From: Oricola thermophila
Lineage (GTDB): Bacteria > Pseudomonadota > Alphaproteobacteria > Rhizobiales > Rhizobiaceae
NCBI RefSeq assembly: GCF_013358405.1
Contig: NZ_CP054836.1
Coordinates: 1,302,001-1,366,000, forward strand
Length of the DNA: 64,000 nt
Direction: 5' to 3'
Shown: one piece after another, positions 32,870-42,732 of the stretch
Numbering within the stretch: the first letter of the stretch is position 1
How the letters are laid out: each line of letters starts with the position of its first letter
Notes under the pieces: model-generated
Told to the model about the DNA's origin: nothing
Seen by the model: only the letters and a program-made list of their open reading frames with translations
The model's database searches: none
Made by a program: the position numbers and the translations under genes

Positions 32870-33161
32870 CGACTAGCCCCTCCATGATGAAAGACACTTT
32901 AGTCTAAGAAGTCGGAAGGGTTACGAACGGCTTAACAATCGAGGCCGAACAGGCTGAAAATGGGGCGCTTTCGCGAAAATCGGCACAAAGACCCGGCCAA
33001 AAGAGCAAGAATAGACGGGCTGCCGCAGCGTAAATGTACTCCGGATTGCGCCCCCGATGCTTGATTCGATTGCGCAGGCCGGCGGAAGGCGAATCACCGG
33101 CAGACTTATGCTTCCGGCGCGGGACCGGCATGGCGGGACGAAATGGATGCAAAAGGGGAAA
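32870..33161. other. intergenic region upstream of the chemoreceptor, no gene seen
   Basis: A 292-bp stretch between the start of the chemoreceptor gene and the 3' end of tRNA-Lys. It should hold the chemoreceptor promoter, but I see no convincing -35/-10 pair. The only ORF (82 codons, 32904-33152, minus) is unlike any family I know and lacks a ribosome-binding site. Confidence 0.6.
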
Positions 33162-33237
33162 TGGTGAGCGCGCAGGGGTTCGAACCCTGGACCTACTGAT
33201 TAAAAGTCAGTTGCTCTACCAGCTGAGCTACGCGCTC
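33162..33237 (-). tRNA. tRNA-Lys (anticodon UUU)
   Basis: A 76-nt cloverleaf read on the minus strand. Acceptor stem GAGCGCG/CGCGCTC, discriminator A and encoded CCA at 33162-33164. D arm GCTC...GAGC. Anticodon stem ACTGA/TCAGT with loop CTTTTAA, anticodon TTT. T arm CAGGG-TTCGAAC-CCCTG. A good promoter lies 26 bp upstream. No integrase or direct repeat is visible nearby, so I see no sign that it served as an attachment site. Confidence 0.97.
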
Positions 33238-33269
33238 CCGACCGGCGGACCCGCCGTCAAGACGGCACG

Positions 33270-33298
33270 TTCATAGGGATGCCACTCCGGACGGTCAA
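33270..33298 (-). promoter_or_regulatory. tRNA-Lys promoter
   Basis: On the minus strand TTGACC (33293-33298), a 17-nt spacer and TATGAA (33270-33275). Transcription would begin near 33263, giving a leader of about 26 nt before the mature tRNA 5' end. The -35 element and spacing are near consensus for the housekeeping sigma factor. Confidence 0.65.
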
Positions 33299-33442
33299 CA
33301 GCTATTTGCGTGTCCGCCGACGAAAAACGTGGCAATTCGCCGCCGCGCGAAATGGTGATTTCCACGCGAGGATCAGATGTCCTATGGAGACGCCGCCGCC
33401 TGCCGGGCGGCCTGTGCCATACATGAACGGACCGGAGCGGAA

Positions 33443-34201
33443 ATGGCTGTCGACGTATCCTATGTCAGTGCGCTAGCGGCAGGTGCGCTTTCCTTCCTTT
33501 CGCCATGCGTCCTGCCGCTCGTGCCGCCCTACCTGTGCTACATGGCAGGCGTGTCGGTCGAACAGTTCCGCGGCGAAACGGGCCAGGGCGACGGCACGGT
33601 CGCGGCGGCGCCGGCGCGGCTGCCGCTTCTTGTCGCGTCACTGACCTTCGTCGCCGGCTTTACCACGGTTTTCGTCGCGCTCGGCGCCGGCGCCAGCACG
33701 ATCGGCGCGCTGCTGCGGGCCTGGCAGGACTGGCTGGCGATGGCAGCCGGCGTCGTCATCATCCTGATGGGGCTGAACTTCCTCGGCGTCTTCCGGATAG
33801 CCTTGCTCTCGAGAGAAGCCCGGTTCCAGACTCAGGGCGCCCCCGCCAACCCATTCGCGGCCTATGTCATGGGCCTCGCTTTCGCCTTCGGCTGGACACC
33901 TTGCATCGGCCCGGTCCTCGGCCCGATCCTGACTCTTGCCGGCGCGCGCGAGAGCGTGGGGGAGGGCGCGGCGTTGCTCGCAGTCTATTCGGCCGGCCTC
34001 GGTATCCCGTTTCTCCTGGCAGCCATGTTCTCCGGGGCGTTCATGCGATTCATGCAATCCTTCCGCACCCATCTCGGGACGGTAGAAAAGGTTATCGGGG
34101 GGCTGTTGGTGATCGCCGGCATCCTTTTCCTCACCGGCGGCATGCAATCCATGTCGTTCTGGCTTTTGGAACGCTTCCCGGTTCTCGGCACGCTCGGCTA
34201 G
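33443..34201 (+). CDS. ccdA: CcdA-like cytochrome c biogenesis thiol-disulphide transporter
   Basis: A 252-residue inner-membrane protein of the CcdA/DsbD-beta family with about six membrane helices. The redox cysteines are visible as C22 in LSFLSPCVLPLVPPY and the second in FGWTPCIGPVLGP. The family carries electrons from thioredoxin to periplasmic thiol proteins, mainly for haem attachment to apocytochrome c. ATG 33443 follows CGGAGCGG; the open frame from 33377 has no homology. It shares a CTAG stop with the convergent EamA gene. Confidence 0.92.
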   Translation: MAVDVSYVSALAAGALSFLSPCVLPLVPPYLCYMAGVSVEQFRGETGQGDGTVAAAPARLPLLVASLTFVAGFTTVFVALGAGASTIGALLRAWQDWLAMAAGVVIILMGLNFLGVFRIALLSREARFQTQGAPANPFAAYVMGLAFAFGWTPCIGPVLGPILTLAGARESVGEGAALLAVYSAGLGIPFLLAAMFSGAFMRFMQSFRTHLGTVEKVIGGLLVIAGILFLTGGMQSMSFWLLERFPVLGTLG

Positions 34202-35133
34202 GACTTGTTTTCGACCCGCCGGCGAAAAAGTCCGGAAGGGAAGGTTGCGACGATTACGCCCGCCATGACGAGGGCGATGCCTGTCGCGTGGTAGAAATGG
34301 AACTCCTCGCCGAGAAAAATGACGGAGAGACCGACTCCGCAAGGCGGCATCAAATACATGAACACCCCGGCGATTGATGCGCCGAGTGTGCGCACGCCGT
34401 ACTGATACGTCGAAAACGCCAGCAGCGATGAAATGAAGATGATTCCTGAAATGGCCATCCAGCTGTGCAATCCCGCCGGAAACCCGTGGCCGCGTGACAA
34501 TTCCCAAACTGCCATGGGCAAATTGACCAGTGCGCCGAACATGGCGACCAGTCCGAACAGCATCAAATTGCTCGCCCGGCGGATCGGCTCGGAGCGGTAC
34601 AGGATCGAATAGCCTGCCCAACCGAATGCCGCCAGCAGCACCAGCACGTCGCCGAGGTTGAACGACAGTGACCACAAGGTTTCAAACGAACCGCGAAGAA
34701 CGATGACGGCAACGCCGGCGAATGCGGCAATCGTCCCGACCATTTCGCGCGCGTGGCTGCGTCGCCCATACAGGACTCGTTCAAGGACAATAATGAGCAC
34801 CGGTGATGTCGTGTAGATCAGCGTGCCGTTGGTCGCGGTCGTGAAATTCAAGGCCAGATAGATGCCACCCCCGCATACGCCCATGCCGAGAAAGCCGAGC
34901 AGCGCCAGACGTTTCAGCTCGCCCCTCAACAAGGGCCCGACCGTCGCCCGGTGCCGGAAGACAAACGGTGAGAGAATTAGCGCGACGCAACTCCAGCGAA
35001 TCGTCGCGAGCAGGAACGGGGCGATTTCACCCGACACGTATCGGCCGAAAACGAGATTGCTCGAAAAGAACAGCGGCGATGCCAGCATCACCAGATATGG
35101 CAGGTACGTTGGCGAATACTGGTTGTCGGACAT
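34198..35133 (-). CDS. EamA/DMT-superfamily transporter
   Basis: A 311-residue membrane protein with about ten hydrophobic helices in two EamA repeats (about residues 12-145 and 160-295). SNLVFGRYVSGEIAPFLLATIRW opens the first repeat (key part FGRY...RW), and FMYLMPPCGVGLSVIFLGEEF lies at the end of the second. This is the RhaT/YdcZ-type drug/metabolite exporter superfamily. The substrate cannot be told from sequence. Divergent from glmU across 136 bp. Confidence 0.88.
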   Translation of the reverse strand: MSDNQYSPTYLPYLVMLASPLFFSSNLVFGRYVSGEIAPFLLATIRWSCVALILSPFVFRHRATVGPLLRGELKRLALLGFLGMGVCGGGIYLALNFTTATNGTLIYTTSPVLIIVLERVLYGRRSHAREMVGTIAAFAGVAVIVLRGSFETLWSLSFNLGDVLVLLAAFGWAGYSILYRSEPIRRASNLMLFGLVAMFGALVNLPMAVWELSRGHGFPAGLHSWMAISGIIFISSLLAFSTYQYGVRTLGASIAGVFMYLMPPCGVGLSVIFLGEEFHFYHATGIALVMAGVIVATFPSGLFRRRVENKS

Positions 35134-35269
35134 GTTACCGCCATAGATGCCCGGGACGGAGTGGACAAGTGGGGCCGCGACGGGAATCCGTTTCCCGGAT
35201 GGAAACCGCGCGTGAATCCCGCTATGCGCTGACTCGTCCGCACACTAGATCCGCCCGGAGGCCCATCTC

Positions 35270-36625
35270 ATGGCTCGCAGCTGTCTGACCATCATCCTTG
35301 CCGCTGGACAGGGAACCCGGATGAAGTCCGCCCTGCCGAAAGTGCTCCACCCGGTAGCCGGCCTGCCGATGGCCGCGCATGTCGCGAGGACGGCACAGGC
35401 GGCGGGCTCGGAATCCATTGCCGTCGTTATCGGCCACGGCGGCGCCGAAGTGCGACAGACCCTGTCGGGCATGCTGGATGGTGCAACCTTTCACGAGCAG
35501 GACGGACAGCTCGGCACGGCCCACGCGGTACTGGCGGCGCGCGATTCGATCGCGAAGGGATACGATGACGTTCTCGTCATGTTCGGCGACACCCCACTTG
35601 TCCGCCCCGGTGTCATGCGCGCTGCCCGCGCGCGTCTCGCGGAGGGGGCTTCGGTCGCTGTGGTGGGCTTCCGGCCCGCAGATCCCTCGGGTTACGGCAG
35701 GCTGATCGAGAGGGACGGCGAACTCGTGGCAATTCGCGAGGATCGTGAAGCAAACGATGAAGAAAGGCGGATAGGCTTTTGTAATGGCGGAATAATGGCC
35801 TTTTCCGGTGACTCCATTCTGGAGCTGCTGAATGCCGTCGGCAACGACAATGCCAAGGGCGAATACTACATGACCGACGCGGTGGAAATCGCCCGGAGCC
35901 TGGGCCGGAGGGTCGTCGCCATAGAAGCGCCGGTCGAGGATGTCGTCGGCGTGAACACGCGCCGCGACCTCGCTGCGGTGGAAGCGATCTGGCAGCATCG
36001 CGCCCGTTGCGACTTCCTCGACAGCGGCGTGACCATGCTCGCCCCGGACACGGTTTTCCTGCATCACGACACGAAGATCGAGCCCGATGCGATTATCGAG
36101 CCGAATGTCGTCTTCGGCCCCGGTGTCGAGATCAAGGCCGGCGCGCGCATTCGCTCGTTCTCCTACATGGAAGGGGCGGTCGTGGGAGAGAATGCCGAAA
36201 TCGGCCCCTTTGCCCGGCTGCGCCCCGGCGCCCGGCTTTCGGAAAAATCCAAGGTGGGCAATTTCTGCGAGGTGAAGAATTCCGAGATAGGCGAGGGGGC
36301 TAAGGTGAACCACCTGACCTATGTCGGCGATTCGGTGGTCGGCCCCCGCGCCAATCTGGGTGCTGGCACCATCACCTGCAACTATGACGGCTACGGCAAG
36401 CACCTTACGGAAATCGGCGCCAACGCCTTCGTCGGCTCGAACACCTCCCTGGTCGCCCCGGTGCGCATCGGGGACAACGCCTATATCGCTTCCGGTTCGG
36501 TCGTGACCGACGAGGTGCCCGACGACGCCGTTGCCTTCGCCCGCTCGCGCCAGATCAACAAGGAGGGGCTGGCACCGAAGCTGCGCGCGCGTTTCAAGGC
36601 GGCGAAGGAAGCGAAAAAGGGCTAG
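35270..36625 (+). CDS. glmU: bifunctional GlmU (glucosamine-1-P acetyltransferase / GlcNAc-1-P uridyltransferase)
   Basis: A 451-residue enzyme that makes UDP-GlcNAc, the precursor of peptidoglycan and lipid A. The N-terminal uridyltransferase has [20 protein letters not shown] and MFGDTPLV. The C-terminal left-handed beta-helix acetyltransferase begins near residue 255 and contains [20 protein letters not shown] and [19 protein letters not shown]. Its product feeds lpxA, elsewhere in this window. It shares the CTAG stop with recG. glmS is not next to it here. Confidence 0.97.
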   Translation: MARSCLTIILAAGQGTRMKSALPKVLHPVAGLPMAAHVARTAQAAGSESIAVVIGHGGAEVRQTLSGMLDGATFHEQDGQLGTAHAVLAARDSIAKGYDDVLVMFGDTPLVRPGVMRAARARLAEGASVAVVGFRPADPSGYGRLIERDGELVAIREDREANDEERRIGFCNGGIMAFSGDSILELLNAVGNDNAKGEYYMTDAVEIARSLGRRVVAIEAPVEDVVGVNTRRDLAAVEAIWQHRARCDFLDSGVTMLAPDTVFLHHDTKIEPDAIIEPNVVFGPGVEIKAGARIRSFSYMEGAVVGENAEIGPFARLRPGARLSEKSKVGNFCEVKNSEIGEGAKVNHLTYVGDSVVGPRANLGAGTITCNYDGYGKHLTEIGANAFVGSNTSLVAPVRIGDNAYIASGSVVTDEVPDDAVAFARSRQINKEGLAPKLRARFKAAKEAKKG

Positions 36626-38730
36626 CCCGCCCGCAGCAGGCGGATCGCCTCGTCACGTTCGAAAAGGTAGAGCAGGATACGCAGCGCCGCACCGCGCTCC
36701 GTATCCAGGTCGGCATCCGTCTCGATGATGAGTCGCGCATCGTCGCGGGCGACTTCCAGCAAGTCCGCGTGATCGGCTAGCGAGGCCAGCCGGTAGCTGG
36801 CTGAGCCGGACTGGCGGGTACCGAGCACCTCGCCTTCGCCGCGGAGCTTCAGATCCTCCTCCGCAATGCGGAAGCCGTCCTCGGTTTCCCGCATGATCGC
36901 CAGCCGCGCGTGAGCCACCTCGCCAAGCGGCTCCTTGTAGAGCAAAAGGCAGGTGGAGCGTCCCGTGCCGCGCCCGACACGGCCACGCAACTGGTGCAAT
37001 TGCGCGAGACCGAATCGCTCGGCGTGCTCGATCACCATGATCGTCGCGTCCGGCACGTCGACGCCGACCTCGATCACAGTCGTTGCCACCAGCAGGCGTA
37101 TTTCTCCGTCCTTGAATGCCTGCATGACGGCATCCTTTTCCTCGCCCTTCATACGCCCGTGCACGATGCCCATCGGCGCGTCGATCGCCTTTTTCAGCGC
37201 GTCGAAACGTTCCTCGACCGACACGACCTTCAATTCGTCGTTTTCCTCGACGAGCGGACATATCCAGTAGATCTTCTCGCCCCGCGCCATGGCGCTGCGG
37301 GCCCGTTCCACCACCTCATCCAGGCGTCCGGCGGGAACCGTCACGGTCTGCACGGGCTGCCGGCCCGGCGGCTTGGTATCGAGCCTGGAGACATCCATGT
37401 CGCCATAGGCGGTGAGCACCAGAGTGCGGGGGATCGGCGTCGCCGTCATGACGAGCATGTCCGAATGCTGCCCCTTGGACGACAGCATGAGGCGCTGGTG
37501 CACGCCGAACCTGTGCTGCTCGTCGACAACGGCAAGGCCGAGATCCCGGAACTGCACGCTTTCCTGGAACAGGGCGTGCGTGCCGACGAGAATGTCGATC
37601 TCACCGGCCTTCAGCGCCGCCAGCGTTTCCTCGCGGGCCTTGCCCTTTTCCCGCCCGGTTAGAATTCGGATCGTCAGACCCGCTGCCTCGACCAGCGGGC
37701 CGATGGAGGCGAAATGCTGGCGCGCGAGGATTTCCGTCGGCGCCATCATCGCGGCTTGCGCGCCGGCCTCGATGACGTTCGCCATTGCCAGCAGTGCAAC
37801 GATGGTCTTTCCGGACCCGACATCGCCCTGCAGCAGCCGCAACATGCGCTCCGGCCGTTCCTGGTCCGTGCGGATCTCGCCGAGCGCGCGTTCCTGCGCG
37901 TCCGTCAGGCTGTATGGGAAGGTTTCCCGAATCCGGCCGGCAATCTCGCCGTTGCCCTTGAAAACGCGGCCCGCCGTTTTCTTCATCTTTCGGCGAACCA
38001 GGCCGAGCGCCAGCTGTCCAGACAGGAGTTCGTCGTAAGCCAGCCGCCTGCGCGCCGGCGTCTGCAGATCGACGTCGGCGGCATCGCGCGGCGCATGCAA
38101 CCGCTCGAGGCTCTCGCGGAAGTTGGGGAAGTCCTGTTTGGCCAAGAGGTGCGGGTCGATCCATTCCGGCAGTTCCGGCACCCGTTCAAGCGCGGACAGG
38201 ACTGCCTTGCGCAGAACCTTGCCCGACAATCCGGCCGTCAGCGGATAGACCGGCTCGACCAACGGCAGGGACCCGGCGTTCTCCTCGGATACGATATGGT
38301 CCGGATGGACCATAGTCGGCCGGCCGTTGAACCACTCGACGCGACCGGAAACGAGGACGGTCTCGCCGACGGGCAGGGCCCTTTCCAGCCATGCGGCCTT
38401 GGCGTGAAAGAACACGAGCCCGATTTCGCCAGTCTCGTCGTGGGCGAAAACCCGATAGGGCACGTTGCCGCGCCCACGCGGCGAGGGCTGGTGCCGGTCC
38501 ACGCGAACCTTCAGCGTAACGATGGCGCCCTCCGGCGCCAGCGCGACACCGGGTTGCTTCCGCCTGTCGATAATCGAATGGGGCAGGTGGAACGCGAGGC
38601 CAAGCACACGCGGTTCTTCCATCGCCTCCGGCACGGGCAGAAGGTTTGCAAGCGTCCGCGCCAGACGCGGGCCGATCCCGTCGATGACGCTGACGGGCGC
38701 GAACAGGGGATCGAGAACGGGCGGGCGCAT
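36622..38730 (-). CDS. recG: ATP-dependent DNA helicase RecG
   Basis: A 702-residue fork-remodelling helicase. The N-terminal wedge/OB domain precedes the two RecA-like domains. Walker A is [11 protein letters not shown] near residue 300, Walker B/motif II is [11 protein letters not shown] near residue 402, motif III is MTATPIPRT, and [19 protein letters not shown] is motif VI. The end resembles the TRG region. ATG 38730 ([10 protein letters not shown]) gives a typical length; ATG 38745 or 38820 are alternatives. Divergent from sdhE. Confidence 0.97.
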   Translation of the reverse strand: MRPPVLDPLFAPVSVIDGIGPRLARTLANLLPVPEAMEEPRVLGLAFHLPHSIIDRRKQPGVALAPEGAIVTLKVRVDRHQPSPRGRGNVPYRVFAHDETGEIGLVFFHAKAAWLERALPVGETVLVSGRVEWFNGRPTMVHPDHIVSEENAGSLPLVEPVYPLTAGLSGKVLRKAVLSALERVPELPEWIDPHLLAKQDFPNFRESLERLHAPRDAADVDLQTPARRRLAYDELLSGQLALGLVRRKMKKTAGRVFKGNGEIAGRIRETFPYSLTDAQERALGEIRTDQERPERMLRLLQGDVGSGKTIVALLAMANVIEAGAQAAMMAPTEILARQHFASIGPLVEAAGLTIRILTGREKGKAREETLAALKAGEIDILVGTHALFQESVQFRDLGLAVVDEQHRFGVHQRLMLSSKGQHSDMLVMTATPIPRTLVLTAYGDMDVSRLDTKPPGRQPVQTVTVPAGRLDEVVERARSAMARGEKIYWICPLVEENDELKVVSVEERFDALKKAIDAPMGIVHGRMKGEEKDAVMQAFKDGEIRLLVATTVIEVGVDVPDATIMVIEHAERFGLAQLHQLRGRVGRGTGRSTCLLLYKEPLGEVAHARLAIMRETEDGFRIAEEDLKLRGEGEVLGTRQSGSASYRLASLADHADLLEVARDDARLIIETDADLDTERGAALRILLYLFERDEAIRLLRAG

Positions 38731-38832
38731 GACGCCATCTTTCATGTCGGCAACGGACTGATCAAGGCTGACAAGTGGCCGGGCGGGCGTTATACCGGCC
38801 TCCATTCTCCAATCCCTCAAAGACCGGTCGCC

Positions 38833-39123
38833 ATGTCTCCGTCACAGCAGGACGCTTGCAACAATCTCGAATCCCGTCGTCGTCGCGCCAGATTTCGCGC
38901 CTGGCACCGGGGCATGAAGGAGATGGACCTGCTGCTCGGCAAATATGCCGACGCGCAGGTGGACTCGATGACACTGGAAGACCTCGACAGCTTCGAGGCG
39001 CTGCTGGAGATACTCGATCGCGATCTGTTCAAGTGGTTCACGGGCGAAGGGCCGGTTCCGGCCGAACAGGATACGCCGCTGTTCCGCGCGATCTGCGAGT
39101 TCCACGGAATCGGACGCAAATGA
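38833..39123 (+). CDS. sdhE: FAD assembly factor SdhE
   Basis: A 96-residue helical SdhE/YgfY/Sdh5 protein needed for covalent FAD attachment to succinate dehydrogenase. The motif RGMKEMDLLLGKYA carries the conserved RG-x-x-E that contacts the flavoprotein, and the C-terminal RDLFKWFTGEG is family-typical. ATG 38833 is used; a longer frame from 37714 is only the antisense of recG. It overlaps mfd by 4 bp (ATGA), so the two are cotranscribed, as in many Rhizobiales. Confidence 0.93.
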   Translation: MSPSQQDACNNLESRRRRARFRAWHRGMKEMDLLLGKYADAQVDSMTLEDLDSFEALLEILDRDLFKWFTGEGPVPAEQDTPLFRAICEFHGIGRK

Positions 39124-42100
39124 GCGCGAAGCCGAAAAAGCCCTGGATCGACGTTCCAGACATCCCCGCCGATGCCGGACGCGTGGCGTTTTCGTCAGTC
39201 TCCGCCGGAGCGGAGCCGTTCGTTGTCAACGCCCTGTGCTCGAAGGCTGCCGCCGCGGGCGGCCCGGTCATCTATGTCGCGCGCGACGGAGCGGCGCTGG
39301 GTGACTGGATGCAGGTCTTTTCCTTCGTCGCCCCGGACATCGAGATCGTCGACTTTCCTGCCTGGGACTGCCTTCCCTATGACCGGGTTTCGCCCGGGGC
39401 CGATGTCTCGGCACGCCGACTAGCGGCGATGAGCCGGATCGCGGAACTGCGCGACAACCCGGCTCCGGCGGTGATCGTGACCACGGCCAACGCGGTACTG
39501 CAGCGGATGCCGCGTCCCGAGACGATCGCCGAACAGACGATCGTGGCCAGACCAGGCCAGCATGTGCGCATGGACGATATCGCCACTGCGCTGGCAACTG
39601 CCGGGTTCGAGCGCGTTCCGACGGTGCGCGAGGTCGGCGAGTATGCCGTGCGCGGCGGCATCCTGGATATCCTCGCGCCCGGAATGGACGAGGCAATGCG
39701 GCTCGATTTCTTCGGCGACACGCTGGAAAGCGTGCGCGCCTTCGACCCGGCCACGCAACGCACCACCGGCCAGCGGAAGGAATTCACCCTTCGGCCGGCC
39801 AGCGAGATCTCGCTGACGGCGGAAAGCGTCGCACGGTTCCGCCAGGGCTATCTGACGACATTCGGCGCGCCGACGCGCGACGACGCGCTCTACGCCTCGG
39901 TCACCAGCCAGCAGCGCTTCGCCGGAATGGAACACTGGTTGCCGCTGTTCCACGACGAACTGACGACGCTGTTCGACTGCCTGCCCGAGGCGCCGGTGGT
40001 GCTCGAACACTTGGTGCGGGAAGCACTGACGGAACGGCGCGCCATGATCGAGGATCACTACGAGGCCCGCCAGAACCAGTCGGACGGCATGCTCGGCGGG
40101 GACGGCGTACCCTACAAGCCGCTGCCGCCCGATGCCCTCTACCTGACACCGGACGAGGCGATAGGGCGCGCGACCTCGCGGCTGACCATCGATCTCTCGC
40201 CCTTCGGCGTGCCCGAGACCCCCGAAACTTCTGTCTTCGATCTCGGCATAGCGGCCGGTCGGAACTTCGCCATGGAACGCGCGGACAAGGAGGCCAATGT
40301 CTTCGACCAGGCCGCGAAACACATCGCGGCCCTGCGCGCCAACGGCAAGCGCGTGTTCCTGGCCGGCTGGAGCGAGGGATCGCTGGCGCGGCTGATCCAG
40401 ATCCTCGAGGAACACGGGCTGGAAGGCATCGAGACCGTCTCGGGCGTCGGCGTCGCCGCCGCGATGAACCGCACGCGAATTCCCGCCGCAGTCCTCAGCA
40501 TCGAACACGGTTTCGAAACCGACAAGTTCGCTCTTGTCGCGGAGCAGGACATACTCGGCGACCGGCTGGTGCGCCATCGGCGTCGGAAGAAGGCCTCCGA
40601 CTTCATCTCGGAAGCCTCGGCGCTTGCCGAGGGCGACATTGTCGTCCACGTCGATCACGGCATCGGACAGTTCGTCGGCCTGCGCACGATCGAGGCCGCC
40701 GGCGCCCCGCACGACTGCCTCGAGATCGTCTATGCCGGGGACGGGCGTCTGTTCCTGCCGGTCGAAAACATCGAACTTCTATCGCGCTACGGATCGGATG
40801 CCAGCACGGCTGTTCTGGACCGGCTCGGCGGCGGCGCATGGCAGGCGCGCAAGGCCAAGCTGAAGAAGCGCCTGCTCGACATGGCCGACCAGCTGATCCG
40901 CATTGCCGCGGCGCGCGAGGCCCGCTCCGCGCCGGTGCTGCGGCCGCCGGAAGGGCTCTATGACGAATTCGCGGCGCGCTTCCCCTATGACGAGACCGAA
41001 GACCAGATGGCAGCCATCGACGCGGTGATCGGCGACCTTGTCGCCGGCAAGCCGATGGACCGGCTGGTCTGCGGCGATGTCGGCTTCGGCAAGACCGAGG
41101 TGGCGATCCGCGCCGCCTTCATCGCCGCGCTCAACGGCCAGCAGGTCGCCGTCGTCGTGCCGACCACGCTGCTCGCCCGCCAGCATTACCGCTCCTTCAG
41201 CGAGCGGTTCCGCGGACTGCCGGTGAAGGTCGCCCATGCCTCGCGCCTGGCCGGACCGAAGGCGCTGGCCGAGGCGAAGAAGGGCATCGCCGACGGCAGC
41301 GTAGACATCGTCGTGGGCACCCACGCGCTGCTCGGGTCCGGCATAAGCTTCAAGAACCTGGGGCTGCTGATCGTCGACGAGGAGCAGCATTTCGGCGTCA
41401 AGCACAAGGAACGGCTCAAGGAGCTGAAATCCGACGTCCACGTGCTGACGCTGACCGCGACGCCGATCCCGCGCACGCTGCAACTGGCCATGACGGGAGT
41501 GCGCGAGCTGTCGCTGATCTCCACGCCGCCGGTCGACCGGCTTGCCGTGCGCACCTTCGTCGCGCCGTTCGACCCGCTGGTCATCCGCGAAACCCTGCTG
41601 CGCGAGCGCTATCGCGGCGGCCAGAGCTTCTATGTCTGCCCGCGCATTTCCGACCTCGCGGAGGTGAATGCCTTCCTGGACGAGCACGTGCCGGAACTGA
41701 AGGTCGCCGTGGCGCATGGCCAGATGCCGCCGGGTGAGCTCGACGACATCATGAACGCCTTCTACGACGGCAGCTACGACGTACTGCTGTCGACCACCAT
41801 CGTGGAATCGGGGCTGGACATTCCGACCGCGAACACGATGATCGTGCATCGCGCCGACATGTTCGGCCTCGCGCAGCTCTACCAGATCCGGGGTCGGGTG
41901 GGCCGGTCCAAGGTCCGTGCCTACGCGCTGCTGACGCTGCCGGCAAAGAAGACACTCACCAAGACGGCGGAACGGCGGCTGAAGGTGCTGCAGTCCCTCG
42001 ACTCGCTGGGCGCCGGTTTCCAGCTCGCCAGCCACGATCTCGACATCCGCGGAGGCGGGAACCTGCTGGGGGAGGAACAATCCGGCCATATCAAGGAAGT

Positions 42101-42647
42101 CGGCTTCGAGCTTTACCAGCAGATGCTCGAGGAGGCGGTACTGGAAATGAAGGGCGAGCAGGTGGACGATCACGGCCAGTGGTCGCCGCAGATCTCGGTG
42201 GGCACGGCGGTCATGATCCCGGAAGGTTACGTCGGCGACCTGCAACTGCGCCTGTCGCTCTACCGCCGGCTCGGCGAGCTCGAGGACGTCCGCGATATCG
42301 ATGCCTTCGGCGCGGAACTGGCCGACCGGTTCGGCCCGCTGCCCGAGGAGGTCGAGCACCTGCTCAAGGTCGTCTACATCAAGGCACTGTGCCGCAAGGC
42401 GAATATCGAGAAGCTGGACGCCGGGCCGAAGGGCGCCGTGATCCAGTTCCGCAACGGCGAATTCGCCGATCCGGCCGGTCTCGTCGCCTATATCAGCGAG
42501 CAGGGCTCGTTGGCGAAGATACGGCCCGACCAGTCGGTCCTGTTTACCCGCGACTGGCCAACCCCTGCGAAGCGGCTTGCCGGCAGTGCCGTGCTGGCGA
42601 CCAAGCTTGCCAATCTCGCCGAATCGGCTGCCAGCGAGGCGGCCTGA
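39120..42647 (+). CDS. mfd: transcription-repair coupling factor
   Basis: A 1175-residue Mfd that removes stalled RNA polymerase and recruits UvrA. The N-terminal UvrB-like module contains VDFPAWDCLPYDRVSPG. The RNA polymerase-interacting domain lies around residues 500-560 (DIVVHVDHGIGQFVGL). The translocase has Walker A GDVGFGKTE near residue 650 and motif II DEEQHFGVKHKE near 755, then QIRGRVGRS. The C-terminal TRCF domain follows from about residue 1040. ATG 39120 overlaps the sdhE stop; the 1290-codon open frame upstream of it is non-homologous. Confidence 0.97.
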   Translation: MSAKPKKPWIDVPDIPADAGRVAFSSVSAGAEPFVVNALCSKAAAAGGPVIYVARDGAALGDWMQVFSFVAPDIEIVDFPAWDCLPYDRVSPGADVSARRLAAMSRIAELRDNPAPAVIVTTANAVLQRMPRPETIAEQTIVARPGQHVRMDDIATALATAGFERVPTVREVGEYAVRGGILDILAPGMDEAMRLDFFGDTLESVRAFDPATQRTTGQRKEFTLRPASEISLTAESVARFRQGYLTTFGAPTRDDALYASVTSQQRFAGMEHWLPLFHDELTTLFDCLPEAPVVLEHLVREALTERRAMIEDHYEARQNQSDGMLGGDGVPYKPLPPDALYLTPDEAIGRATSRLTIDLSPFGVPETPETSVFDLGIAAGRNFAMERADKEANVFDQAAKHIAALRANGKRVFLAGWSEGSLARLIQILEEHGLEGIETVSGVGVAAAMNRTRIPAAVLSIEHGFETDKFALVAEQDILGDRLVRHRRRKKASDFISEASALAEGDIVVHVDHGIGQFVGLRTIEAAGAPHDCLEIVYAGDGRLFLPVENIELLSRYGSDASTAVLDRLGGGAWQARKAKLKKRLLDMADQLIRIAAAREARSAPVLRPPEGLYDEFAARFPYDETEDQMAAIDAVIGDLVAGKPMDRLVCGDVGFGKTEVAIRAAFIAALNGQQVAVVVPTTLLARQHYRSFSERFRGLPVKVAHASRLAGPKALAEAKKGIADGSVDIVVGTHALLGSGISFKNLGLLIVDEEQHFGVKHKERLKELKSDVHVLTLTATPIPRTLQLAMTGVRELSLISTPPVDRLAVRTFVAPFDPLVIRETLLRERYRGGQSFYVCPRISDLAEVNAFLDEHVPELKVAVAHGQMPPGELDDIMNAFYDGSYDVLLSTTIVESGLDIPTANTMIVHRADMFGLAQLYQIRGRVGRSKVRAYALLTLPAKKTLTKTAERRLKVLQSLDSLGAGFQLASHDLDIRGGGNLLGEEQSGHIKEVGFELYQQMLEEAVLEMKGEQVDDHGQWSPQISVGTAVMIPEGYVGDLQLRLSLYRRLGELEDVRDIDAFGAELADRFGPLPEEVEHLLKVVYIKALCRKANIEKLDAGPKGAVIQFRNGEFADPAGLVAYISEQGSLAKIRPDQSVLFTRDWPTPAKRLAGSAVLATKLANLAESAASEAA

Positions 42648-42680
42648 CCGTCACTGCACGACCGCCGGCAGAAGCCGCAT

Positions 42681-42707
42681 AAAAAAACGGGGCCGCGAAG
42701 GCCCCGT
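42681..42707 (-). terminator. terminator of the IalB-family gene
   Basis: ACGGGGCC and GGCCCCGT (42687-42694 and 42700-42707) form a perfect 8-bp stem with a 5-nt loop, and on the minus strand a run of seven Ts follows (42681-42687). It serves the minus-strand gene; on the plus strand it may also help end mfd. Confidence 0.85.
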
Positions 42708-42732
42708 CCATCAGATGCCGCGCAGGGCGCGG

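Noticed and set aside
32904..33152. 82-codon minus-strand ORF before the chemoreceptor gene
   Set aside because: No ribosome-binding site, no known domain and ordinary frame length for GC-rich DNA.
33162..33442. tRNA-Lys as attachment site of an integrated element
   Set aside because: No integrase, no partial tRNA copy and no transfer genes are visible; both flanks are ordinary chromosomal genes.
35222..36403. 393-codon minus-strand frame opposite glmU
   Set aside because: Antisense shadow of glmU; no motif.
38775..39119. Upstream extension of mfd to a 1290-codon frame
   Set aside because: The extra codons run through sdhE in another phase, have no homology, and the ATG at 39120 overlaps the sdhE stop in the usual ATGA manner.
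40779..42359. 526-codon minus-strand frame opposite mfd
   Set aside because: Antisense shadow of mfd with no start signal or homology.
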